Positions 22,522-29,815 of a stretch of DNA of 64,000 bases are shown in pieces. The position numbers and the translations under genes were made by a program. The first letter of the stretch is position 1. Every line of letters starts with the position of its first letter. Under the pieces are notes generated by a model, which saw nothing but the letters and a program-made list of their open reading frames with translations, did not search any database and was not told the origin of the DNA. The stretch is from assembly GCF_025399795.1 (NCBI RefSeq), contig NZ_JAODTZ010000001.1, positions 124,001 through 188,000 of the forward strand, written 5' to 3'. The stretch comes from Streptomyces rhizosphaerihabitans (GTDB taxonomy: Bacteria; Actinomycetota; Actinomycetes; Streptomycetales; Streptomycetaceae).

Positions 22522-23838
22522 ATGCCCCCGAGCCGCGGCCCCCTGAAGCCGGACATACCAGCCCCCGCCGGTGCCCGCCCCCGCATGCCCCTGTCCGTCT
22601 ACATCCTCGCCCTCTCCGTCTTCGCCCTCGGCACCAGCGAGTTCATGCTGTCCGGGCTGCTGCCGCCCATCGCGGACGACATGGGCGTGAGCATCCCGCG
22701 GGCGGGCCTGCTGATCTCGGCGTTCGCGATCGGCATGGTCGTCGGTGCGCCACTGCTCGCCGTGGCCACGCTCCGCCTGCCCAGGCGGACCACCCTCGTC
22801 GCCCTGATCGCGGTCTTCGGGCTCGGCCAGGTGGCCGGCGCCCTCGCGCCGGGCTACGCCGTGCTCTTCGCGTCACGTGTCGTCAGCGCCCTGGCCTGCG
22901 CGGGCTTCTGGGCGGTCGGCGCCTCCGTGGCCATCGCGATGGTGCCGGTGACCTCGCGGGCGCGGGCGCTGGCCGTGATGATCGGCGGGCTCTCGATCGC
23001 GAACGTGCTGGGCGTACCCGCGGGCGCCTTCCTCGGCGAGGGTCTCGGCTGGCGGTCCGCCTTCTGGGCCGTAGGGGCAGCCTCCGCCGTCGCGCTCGTC
23101 GGCATCGTGACCCTCGTCCCGCCCATTCCGCCCCCGGCCGAGCGCCCGCGGCTCGGCCGGGAACTGCTCGTCTACCGGGACCGGCAGGTCTGGCTGTCCA
23201 TCGGCACCATCGCCCTCACCGCGGCCGGTGTCTTCTGCGCCTTCAGCTATCTCGCCCCGCTGCTCACCGACGTCGCCCACCTCGACAAGGGCTGGGTCCC
23301 GACCGTGCTGGCGCTGTTCGGCGCGGGCGCGCTCATCGGAACGACGGTCGGCGGCCGGTTCTCCGACGCGCACCTGTTCGGGGTGCTGATCAGCGGCATG
23401 GTGGCGGACACCGTCGTCCTCGTCGCGTTCGCCCTCCTCGGGCGGTACGCCGTCGCGGCAGTCCTGCTCTCCTTCCTCCTCGGGATCGCCTGCTTCAGCA
23501 CCGCCCCGGCCCTGAACGCCCGGATGTTCCATGTCGCCGCGGCGGCCCCCACGCTGGCCGGCGCCACCACCACCGCCGCCTTCAACCTGGGCAACACCGC
23601 CGGTCCCTGGCTCGGCGGCGCCATCATCGACGCCGGGCTCGGGTACCCGGCCACCGCCTGGGCGGGCGCGGCCCTGAACGCGGCCGCCATCTGCCTCGCC
23701 CTCGTGTCCCTGCGGCCGAACCGCCGTACGCCGGGCTCACGGGTCGCGGGCAGGGCGGACTCGACAGACCAGGCAGACCAGGCAGACCAGGCAGACCAGG
23801 CAGACCAGGCGAACAATCCCGTACGTTCCGACGCGTGA
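22522..23838 (+). CDS. MFS efflux pump, Cmx/CmrA chloramphenicol-exporter-like
   Basis: Twelve-helix drug:H+ antiporter of 438 residues. It opens with PLSVYILALSVFALGTSEFM and has a motif-C-like VLGVPAGAFLGEGLGWRSAFW in helix 5, which marks exporters. The sequence is nearest to the Cmx/CmlR-type chloramphenicol group, but the true substrate is unproven. ATG at 22522, seven bases after AAGGAGG. The hydrophilic C-terminus ends in four to five DQA tripeptides encoded by a perfect 9-bp tandem repeat (about 23764-23810). The fusion gene at 23859 follows closely. Confidence 0.88.
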   Translation: MPPSRGPLKPDIPAPAGARPRMPLSVYILALSVFALGTSEFMLSGLLPPIADDMGVSIPRAGLLISAFAIGMVVGAPLLAVATLRLPRRTTLVALIAVFGLGQVAGALAPGYAVLFASRVVSALACAGFWAVGASVAIAMVPVTSRARALAVMIGGLSIANVLGVPAGAFLGEGLGWRSAFWAVGAASAVALVGIVTLVPPIPPPAERPRLGRELLVYRDRQVWLSIGTIALTAAGVFCAFSYLAPLLTDVAHLDKGWVPTVLALFGAGALIGTTVGGRFSDAHLFGVLISGMVADTVVLVAFALLGRYAVAAVLLSFLLGIACFSTAPALNARMFHVAAAAPTLAGATTTAAFNLGNTAGPWLGGAIIDAGLGYPATAWAGAALNAAAICLALVSLRPNRRTPGSRVAGRADSTDQADQADQADQADQANNPVRSDA

Positions 23839-23858
23839 TCCGTCCTATTCTCGGCCGC

Positions 23859-24965
23859 ATGACAGACATGGGTGGGGACCAGGTGGAGGAAGCCGTCGCG
23901 AGCTGTGCGGCGCTGCTGCGGGCGGCGGCCGGGCGGGACTGGGACGGCGTACGGGCGGGTCGGCTGGAGTGGAGCTGCCGACGGACCGCCGAGCACATCG
24001 CCAGTGATCTCATCACGTACGCCGGGCAGTTGGCCGGGCGGGCCACCACGGCGTACGTGCCGTTCGACATCGCGCTGGACGAGGGCACCGGCAACGCGGG
24101 GGTCGTCGACGTGATCGAGGCGACCGGCGGGCTGCTCGCCGCCGCCGTCAGGACGACGCCGCGCGAGGTGCGCGCCTTCCATCCGTACCCGTTCCAAAGC
24201 GCGAACCGCGAGGGCTTCGCCGCGATGGGGGTCACCGAGGTCCTGCTGCACACGCACGACATCGCCGAGGGACTCGGTCTGCCGTACAGCCCGCCGGACG
24301 AACTGTGCGCCTCGGTCCTCACCCGGATCTTCCCGCACGTCCGGCCCGAACCCGACGCCCCGTGGAGCACGCTCCTGTGGGCCACCGGGCGCGGTGACCT
24401 GCCCGGCCGGGAATTGCTCACCCAGTGGCGCTGGAGCAACAACCTGGTGATCGAAGCCGACCGGCTCACACTGCAGGGGGTCACCCCCGCCGCCGCCGCC
24501 GATCTGCGCGCGGGCGGCACGGGCGGCTTCGAGTGGATCGAGGGCGGCCCGTTCGAGGGCACCCGGGACGCCGCCGGGATGATCGTCAGCGCGTACGAGG
24601 AAGGGGCGCACCGGCCGGAGTGGGGGATGTTCGTGCTCGTGCGGCGCGAGGACGGGCGGGCGGTCGGCGGGATCGGCTTCCACGGCGTGCCCGACGAGGA
24701 GGGACGCGCCGAGGTCGGCTACGACCTCGCGGAGAACGCCCGAGGCCGGGGCTACGCGACCGAGGCCCTGTGCGCCCTCTCCGAACAGGCCCTGGCCCGC
24801 GACGACGTCAAGCTCCTGTTCGCCGCCATCGACCGGGACAACGCCCCCTCCCAGCGGGTGATCGCCCGCGCCGGATTCACCCGCGTGAGCGAGGACCTGG
24901 AGAAGGAGGCCCGCGAACTGCACGGCATGGAGGCGTCATTGCGGCTGTACGCCCGCGAGAGCTGA
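23859..24965 (+). CDS. fusion of DinB/mycothiol-type domain and GNAT acetyltransferase
   Basis: A 368-residue two-domain protein. Residues ~1-205 resemble the maleylpyruvate isomerase-type four-helix bundle (AGRDWDGVRAGRLEWSCRRT AEHIASDLITYAGQ, then VTEVLLHTHDIAEGLG, with metal-ligand-like histidines). Residues ~215-368 are a RimJ-type GNAT domain with the acetyl-CoA loop NARGRGYATEALCALSEQA and the strand RVIARAGFTRV. ATG at 23859; a GTG at 23835 overlaps the pump's stop. The fusion suggests acetylation coupled to thiol or metal chemistry, but no substrate is known. Tandem repeats start in its stop codon. Confidence 0.82.
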   Translation: MTDMGGDQVEEAVASCAALLRAAAGRDWDGVRAGRLEWSCRRTAEHIASDLITYAGQLAGRATTAYVPFDIALDEGTGNAGVVDVIEATGGLLAAAVRTTPREVRAFHPYPFQSANREGFAAMGVTEVLLHTHDIAEGLGLPYSPPDELCASVLTRIFPHVRPEPDAPWSTLLWATGRGDLPGRELLTQWRWSNNLVIEADRLTLQGVTPAAAADLRAGGTGGFEWIEGGPFEGTRDAAGMIVSAYEEGAHRPEWGMFVLVRREDGRAVGGIGFHGVPDEEGRAEVGYDLAENARGRGYATEALCALSEQALARDDVKLLFAAIDRDNAPSQRVIARAGFTRVSEDLEKEARELHGMEASLRLYARES

Positions 24966-25038
24966 GCACCCCACGAGGAGGTCCCGCCCGAGCACCCCGA
25001 GCCAGGCCCCGCCCGAGCACCCCCGAAAGGTCCCGCCC
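24964..25038. repeat. ~25-bp tandem repeat starting in a stop codon
   Basis: Three copies of GAGCACCCC ... GGTCCCGCCC occur at 24964-24989, 24990-25014 and 25015-25038. The first copy begins inside the TGA (24963-24965) of the DinB-GNAT gene. A degenerate fourth (GGTCACCCAGCCC) follows. Confidence 0.8.
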
Positions 25039-25053
25039 GGTCACCCAGCCCGG

Positions 25054-25317
25054 TCACCCCGCGCGCTTACGGCGGCGCAAACCCGCCCCGTGCAGCAGTC
25101 GTACGACCTCGCGGCTGCTGACCTCCACCGCTCCCGCGGCGACCGCGTCGGAGTAGCGGTGCGAGGGGATGTCGTAGTGGTCGCGCTCGAAGGCGCGCGG
25201 GGGTGCGCCCAACTCCTCGGCGAAAGCGTGGAGTTCGCCGTAGGAGACATCGCTGATCAGGTGGGACCACACCCGGCCGTGCCCCGGCCAGGTGGGCGGA
25301 TCGATGTAGACGGTCAC
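25054..25317 (-). CDS. DUF4031 protein
   Basis: An 87-residue protein matching the DUF4031 pattern: VTVYIDPPTWPGHGRVWSHL, then HAFAEELGAPPRAFERDHYD IP and a basic tail (GLRRRKRAG). The start is GTG at 25317, sharing GTGA with the stop of the upstream gene, so translation is coupled. The role of the family is unknown; the conserved Trp/His/Asp residues suggest a small metal or nucleotide-binding enzyme. Confidence 0.8.
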   Translation of the reverse strand: MTVYIDPPTWPGHGRVWSHLISDVSYGELHAFAEELGAPPRAFERDHYDIPSHRYSDAVAAGAVEVSSREVVRLLHGAGLRRRKRAG

Positions 25318-25709
25318 GAGGGTGGGTTTCCGCCGGTCGCCGAGGCGAGGGAGCCCACCGGGGACACTTTCACGCCCGCCTGGTGGCACACCCAGTGCGG
25401 GTCGGGCCCCAACTCGGGCTCGACTTCGAGGGCGTGCGGGTCGCCGGTGGCGCACACCGGGCAGAGCGGCCACCGTCCGTACCGCTCCAGGAGCGCGTCC
25501 TGCACGTCCTGGGCGACCAGCCCGGCGACGAATCCGGCGCCCTCCGGCCACTGCTCGACCCACCAGCGGCGCTGCACCACCGAGTCCTCGACCAGGGAGA
25601 CGACGTCCGCCTCGGCGACCTGGCCCGCGATCAGGTCGGCGAGCACACGGGCGCGCGCCGCGTGCAACGCCTGTTCCAGGGGGCTGAGGGGGTTGTCGGT
25701 GGGGTCCAT
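25314..25709 (-). CDS. hypothetical protein with CxxC zinc-like motif
   Basis: A 131-residue protein. The N-terminal half is helical (SPLEQALHAARARVLADLIAG). The C-terminal half contains CPVCATGDPHALEVE ... HWVCHQAG, four Cys/His that could bind zinc. ATG at 25709. It overlaps the DUF4031 gene by four bases and is the first gene of that pair. No function is recognised. Confidence 0.7.
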   Translation of the reverse strand: MDPTDNPLSPLEQALHAARARVLADLIAGQVAEADVVSLVEDSVVQRRWWVEQWPEGAGFVAGLVAQDVQDALLERYGRWPLCPVCATGDPHALEVEPELGPDPHWVCHQAGVKVSPVGSLASATGGNPPS

Positions 25710-25768
25710 CCCTCAATCTTCGCAGGGAATCCTGACCTTCGGGCAGGGCGGGACCGTGGTCCTCGCCG

Positions 25769-26911
25769 TCAGTGGTGCTGGGTCATGTGGGTGAGGATCT
25801 GTGTGGCGCCGTCGGGGGAGAAGGCGCCGTTGATGCCTTCCGCGGCTCCTTCGGCTGCCTGGATGGAGCGGGGCCGCAGGACGGTTTCGTAGGCGCGGAT
25901 GGCGTCGTCGATGGTGGGGCTTTCGATGAGGGCGTGGGCGAGGTCGGCTCCGTCGAGCATGGCGAGGTTGGCGCCCATGCCGGAGAAGGGGGACATGAGG
26001 TGGGCGGCGTCGCCGAGGAGGGTGACGCCGGGGGTGTGGGTCCAGGTGTGGGGGACGGGCAGGGCGAACAGGGGCCGGTTGGTGTAGCCGGTGTCGGTGG
26101 CGGTGATGAGGCCGAGCAGGTCGGGGCTCCAGCCGGTGAACTTCTTCAGGAGGGCCTCGCGGACGGCGGCGGTGTCGGTCAGGTCGAGGCCTGCCTGCTG
26201 ATGCCAGTCCTGTGCGGTGCGCATGCCGATGTAGACGCGGATGTGTCCGCCGCTGTTGCGCTGGGCGACGAAGCCCTGGTTGTCGTCGAGGGCCATCATG
26301 GTGCCGTTGCCGGTGAGTGCGGCGAGGCGGGGGTGGCGGGCGTCGGCGTCGTCGAGTCCGGTCTCGACGAAGGTGACGCCTGTGTAGAGGGGCGTCGCGT
26401 CGGACAGGAGGGGGCGGACCCGGGACCATGCGCCGTCGGCTCCGATGACGAGGTCGGCGTCGGTGCTGGTGCCGTCCGCGAAGCGCAGGCGGTGGGTGCC
26501 GTCGCCGAGGGCTTCGGTGCGGGTGAGTTTGTGTCCCCAGCGCACGGTGTCGGGTTTGAGTGAGTCGAGGAGGATGTCGCGGAGCTGTCCGCGGTCGATC
26601 TCGGGGTTGCCTTCGGCGCCGTCGGCCTCGGGCGGGATCGCGTCGAACAGGATGCGGCCGTCGCGGCCGACCAGGCGCATCTGCTGGCCTTCGGGGCGGG
26701 CTCGGGCAAGGAAGTCGTCCCAGAGGCCGGCCGCGCGCAGGGCGTGCTGACCGGAGTCGGGGTGCATGTCGAGGGTGCCGCCCTGGTCGCGGGCGGTGGG
26801 GGAAGTGTCCAGGTCGTGGACGGCTGCGGTGATGCCGTGTTGCTGCAGGATGCGGGCGCAGGTCAGGCCGCCGGGGCCGGCGCCGATGATCGCGATGCGG
26901 TGGGTGGGCAT
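25769..26911 (-). CDS. FAD-dependent monooxygenase (TetX/PHBH-like)
   Basis: Flavoprotein hydroxylase of 380 residues in the group A class. The FAD dinucleotide motif IAIIGAGPGGLTCARIL is at residues 6-22. The DG motif is DLVIGADGAWSRVRPLL, and the FAD-ribityl motif is GVTLLGDAAHLMSPFSGMGANLAM. The overall pattern is close to TetX-type tetracycline-inactivating and related aromatic hydroxylases; the substrate is unproven. It is divergent from a TetR regulator with a palindrome between them, the usual arrangement for an inducible detoxification gene. Confidence 0.88.
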   Translation of the reverse strand: MPTHRIAIIGAGPGGLTCARILQQHGITAAVHDLDTSPTARDQGGTLDMHPDSGQHALRAAGLWDDFLARARPEGQQMRLVGRDGRILFDAIPPEADGAEGNPEIDRGQLRDILLDSLKPDTVRWGHKLTRTEALGDGTHRLRFADGTSTDADLVIGADGAWSRVRPLLSDATPLYTGVTFVETGLDDADARHPRLAALTGNGTMMALDDNQGFVAQRNSGGHIRVYIGMRTAQDWHQQAGLDLTDTAAVREALLKKFTGWSPDLLGLITATDTGYTNRPLFALPVPHTWTHTPGVTLLGDAAHLMSPFSGMGANLAMLDGADLAHALIESPTIDDAIRAYETVLRPRSIQAAEGAAEGINGAFSPDGATQILTHMTQHH

Positions 26912-26995
26912 GGCTGGTCACGCCTTTCGGGCAGAGGGGAGCATGCGGAACGGGCCGGGCTGTGCCACGCGGCGCCGCCGCTCCAGAAGAGCACA

Positions 26996-27034
26996 CCAAC
27001 TCAATAAGTGCAACGGCACAACTTTTGAAGTTGG
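26996..27034. promoter_or_regulatory. TetR-type operator between monooxygenase and regulator
   Basis: A perfect palindrome CAACTTTTGAAGTTG (27019-27033) lies 26 bases before the tetR start. An outer pair CCAACT (26996) and AGTTGG (27029) brackets an AT-richer stretch. The position suits control of both divergent genes; binding is inferred. Confidence 0.55.
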
Positions 27035-27059
27035 GCAATCAAATGTGTAGGGTCGTGGC

Positions 27060-27674
27060 ATGACCAACGCGACGGCCGGCACCCCGGCACCGGCCCCGGC
27101 AGGGCGCCGCGAACGCAAGAAGGCCGCCACCCGCCGAGCCCTGGCCGACGCCGCCCTGCGCCTCTTCGTCGAGCGGGGATACGAGCAGGTCGGCATCCGT
27201 GAGATCGCGGACGCCGCCGACGTGTCCACCACCACGCTGTTCAAGCACTTCCCGGTCAAGGAAGCCCTCGTCTTCGACGAGGACGCCGACCAGGAAGCCC
27301 GTCTGCTCGCCGCCGTACACGAGCGGCCCCAAGGCCGGTCCATCCCCGCGGCCCTGTGCGAGCACGCCCTGCGCCACCGCGCCGCAGCCGTGGACGACGA
27401 CGCCGGTTTCACCGCGTTCATCGAACTGGTGGACAACACCCCGGCGTTGCGGGACTACGCCCAGCGCATGTGGTTGCGCCACGAAACCGCCCTCGCTCGT
27501 GCCATTGCCGAGGAGAGCGGACTTCCGGCCGACGACCCGGCCTGTGCCGCCCTCGCCCACTTCGCCCTCGAAGCACCCCGGATCGCCCGCGGCAGCCAGG
27601 ATCCCCGCCAGGCCGTCACGCGCGCCTTCGACCTCCTGGAGAAGGGCTGGGGCACGGCCGTCTCCAGAGGGTGA
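27060..27674 (+). CDS. TetR family regulator
   Basis: A 204-residue regulator. The N-terminal helix-turn-helix (REIADAADVSTTTLFKHFPVKEAL) follows a basic stretch (GRRERKKAATRRALADAALR). The C-terminal ligand domain is variable. ATG at 27060. It probably represses itself and the divergent flavin monooxygenase, with an inducer related to that enzyme's substrate (inference from context). Confidence 0.9.
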   Translation: MTNATAGTPAPAPAGRRERKKAATRRALADAALRLFVERGYEQVGIREIADAADVSTTTLFKHFPVKEALVFDEDADQEARLLAAVHERPQGRSIPAALCEHALRHRAAAVDDDAGFTAFIELVDNTPALRDYAQRMWLRHETALARAIAEESGLPADDPACAALAHFALEAPRIARGSQDPRQAVTRAFDLLEKGWGTAVSRG

Positions 27675-27716
27675 GCGCCTGACGCCCTGTGCGCACCCTT
27701 GACCGATACCCCGACG

Positions 27717-27761
27717 GAAAATATCTTTCATAATGTGACCCATGACGTGAAGGAAATTTTC
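27717..27761. promoter_or_regulatory. inverted repeat at the start of the RpiR-type regulator gene
   Basis: GAAAATATCTTTCA (27717-27730) and TGAAGGAAATTTTC (27748-27761) are inverted repeats matching at 12 of 14 positions with a 17-base spacer, embedded in unusually AT-rich sequence. The element overlaps the presumed start codon, so a bound regulator would block initiation. It is probably the autoregulatory site of the RpiR protein. Confidence 0.6.
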
Positions 27762-28655
27762 GCGGGTGAGGCACCGCCCGCCCCCGCCGCCCTCGCGGCC
27801 AAGGTGCGCACCCTCGCCCCCTCCATGACGCGCTCCATGCAGCGGGTCGCCGAGGCCGTCGCCGGTGACCCGGCCGGCTGCGCGGCCCTCACGGTCACCG
27901 GACTCGCCGAGCTCACCGGCACCAGCGAGGCCACGGTCGTGCGCACGGCCCGCCTCCTCGGCTACCCCGGATACCGGGACCTGCGTCTCGCACTCGCCGG
28001 GCTCGCCGCCCAGCAGCAGTCGGGCCGGGCCCCCGCCGTCACCGCCGACATCGCGGTCGACGACCCGATCGCGGACGTCGTGGCGAAGCTCGCGTACGAC
28101 GAGCAGCAGACCCTCGCGGACACGGCCGCCGCGCTCGACACGGTCCAGCTCGGCCATGCCGTCGCCGCCATAGCCACCGCCCGCCGCATCGACATCTACG
28201 GAGTCGGCGCGTCCGGGCTCGTCGCCCAGGATCTCCTGCAGAAGCTCATGCGGATCGGGCTCATAGTCCACGCGCACAGCGACCCGCACCTCGCGGTGAC
28301 CAACGCGGTGCAGCTGCGCGCCAAGGACGTGGCGATAGCCATCACGCACTCCGGCTCGACCGGCGACGTCATCGAACCGCTCCGGGTCGCCTTCGAGCAC
28401 GGGGCGACGACGGTGGCGATCACCGGCCGGCCCGGCGGACCGGTCGCGCAGTACGCCGACCACATCCTCACCACCTCGACCGCCCGCGAGAGCGAGCTGC
28501 GCCCGGCGGCCATGTCGTCGCGCACCAGTCAGCTCCTGGTGGTGGACTGTCTGTTCGTGGGGGTCGCCCAGCGCACCTACGAGACGGCGGCACCCGCGCT
28601 GTCCGCCTCGTACGAGGCCCTGGCGCACCGCCACTCCCCGCGCAGCGGCCGCTAG
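27735..28655 (+). CDS. MurR/RpiR family regulator
   Basis: Transcription factor of about 306 residues. The N-terminal HTH_6 domain (SMTRSMQRVAEAVAGDPAG, then LAELTGTSEATVVRTARLLG) is followed by a SIS sugar-phosphate-binding domain (IDIYGVGASGLVAQDL..., ITHSGSTGDVIEPLRVA). The start is uncertain: TTG 27699, GTG 27735, GTG 27747 or GTG 27804 are all in frame. The codons before 27735 are AT-rich and belong to an operator-like repeat, so 27735 or later is preferred. It precedes murQ and a PTS gene and should sense N-acetylmuramate-6-phosphate or a related sugar phosphate. Confidence 0.85.
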   Translation: MTHDVKEIFAGEAPPAPAALAAKVRTLAPSMTRSMQRVAEAVAGDPAGCAALTVTGLAELTGTSEATVVRTARLLGYPGYRDLRLALAGLAAQQQSGRAPAVTADIAVDDPIADVVAKLAYDEQQTLADTAAALDTVQLGHAVAAIATARRIDIYGVGASGLVAQDLLQKLMRIGLIVHAHSDPHLAVTNAVQLRAKDVAIAITHSGSTGDVIEPLRVAFEHGATTVAITGRPGGPVAQYADHILTTSTARESELRPAAMSSRTSQLLVVDCLFVGVAQRTYETAAPALSASYEALAHRHSPRSGR

Positions 28656-28663
28656 CCGCGCCG

Positions 28664-28731
28664 CGCGAACAGACCGGCCGCGCGAACAGACCGGCCTCGC
28701 GAACAGACCGGCCTCGCGAACGGACCGGGGA
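28664..28731. repeat. 17-bp tandem repeat, four copies, before murQ
   Basis: CGCGAACAGACCGGCCT occurs four times head-to-tail (28664, 28681, 28698, 28715; the last diverged). The array starts eight bases after the stop codon of the RpiR-type gene and lies about 130 bases before the murQ ATG. Confidence 0.85.
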
Positions 28732-28863
28732 CTTGATCCATCGGGGAGACTGCGGTCCGTGGGCGGCTGGTCGCGCCCGCGCGGCGGTGCCGCACGTCGT
28801 CCCGGCCCGCACCCCGCCTCCGGGGCGCGGTACGACACCTCACCGGAAAGAGCCGCTCCTCCC

Positions 28864-29799
28864 ATGACCTCCATGCCCAACTACGGCGATCTTCGAGCAG
28901 AGTTGGAGACGCTGACCACCGAGGCGTTCCGTCCTGAACTGTCCGAGATCGACCGGTTGCCCACGCTGGAGATCGCGCGGCTCATGAACGGGGAGGACGC
29001 GACGGTACCGACGGCCGTCGCGGCGCAGCTCCCGCTCATCGCCGCCGCGATCGACGACATCGCGGAGCGCATGTCCCGCGGCGGGCGCCTCATCTACGCG
29101 GGCGCCGGCACCGCCGGCCGCCTCGGCGTCCTGGACGCCTCCGAGTGCCCGCCCACCTTCAACACCGACCCCTCCCAGGTCGTCGGCATGATCGCGGGCG
29201 GCCCGAGCGCCATGGTCACCTCGATCGAGGGCGCCGAGGACTCCAGGGAGCTGGCGGCGGCCGACCTGGACGCACTCGCCGTGACGGCCGACGACACGGT
29301 GGTCGGTGTCTCCGCCTCGGGCCGCACCCCGTACGCCGTGGGCGCGGTCGAGCACGCCCGCAAGCAGGGCGCGCTCACGGTCGGCCTGTCCTGCAACGCG
29401 CACAGCGCGCTCGCGGCCGCCGCCGACCACGGCATCGAGGTCGTGGTCGGCCCCGAACTGCTCACCGGCTCCACCCGTCTGAAGTCCGGCACCGCGCAGA
29501 AGCTCGTCCTGAACATGCTCTCGACGATCACGATGATCCGGCTCGGCAAGACGTACGGGAACCTGATGGTCGACGTACGCGCCTCGAACGAGAAGCTGCG
29601 GGCCCGCTCCCGCCGGATCGTCGCGCTCGCCACCGGCGCCTCCGACGAGGAGATCGAACGCGCGCTCTCCACCACGGACGGCGAGGTGAAGAACGCCATC
29701 CTGACCATCCTGAGCGGTGTGGACGGGCCCACCGCCGCCCGCCTTCTGGAGGAGTCCGAGGGCCATCTGCGCGCCGCGCTGGCGAAGGCGTCCGACTGA
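28864..29799 (+). CDS. murQ: N-acetylmuramic acid 6-phosphate etherase MurQ
   Basis: Cytosolic lyase of 311 residues that removes D-lactate from MurNAc-6-phosphate to give GlcNAc-6-phosphate, linking peptidoglycan recycling to NagA. Family motifs include GRLIYAGAGTAGRLGVLDASECPPTF and the SIS loop VGVSASGRTPYAVGA. The helical tail (AARLLEESEGHLRAAL) matches the family end. ATG at 28864; the frame opening at 28759 is low-complexity. The RpiR regulator lies upstream and a PTS EIIBC starts 16 bases after the stop, forming a MurNAc uptake and use unit. Confidence 0.93.
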   Translation: MTSMPNYGDLRAELETLTTEAFRPELSEIDRLPTLEIARLMNGEDATVPTAVAAQLPLIAAAIDDIAERMSRGGRLIYAGAGTAGRLGVLDASECPPTFNTDPSQVVGMIAGGPSAMVTSIEGAEDSRELAAADLDALAVTADDTVVGVSASGRTPYAVGAVEHARKQGALTVGLSCNAHSALAAAADHGIEVVVGPELLTGSTRLKSGTAQKLVLNMLSTITMIRLGKTYGNLMVDVRASNEKLRARSRRIVALATGASDEEIERALSTTDGEVKNAILTILSGVDGPTAARLLEESEGHLRAALAKASD

Positions 29800-29815
29800 C
29801 CAGCACGCTCGGGGA

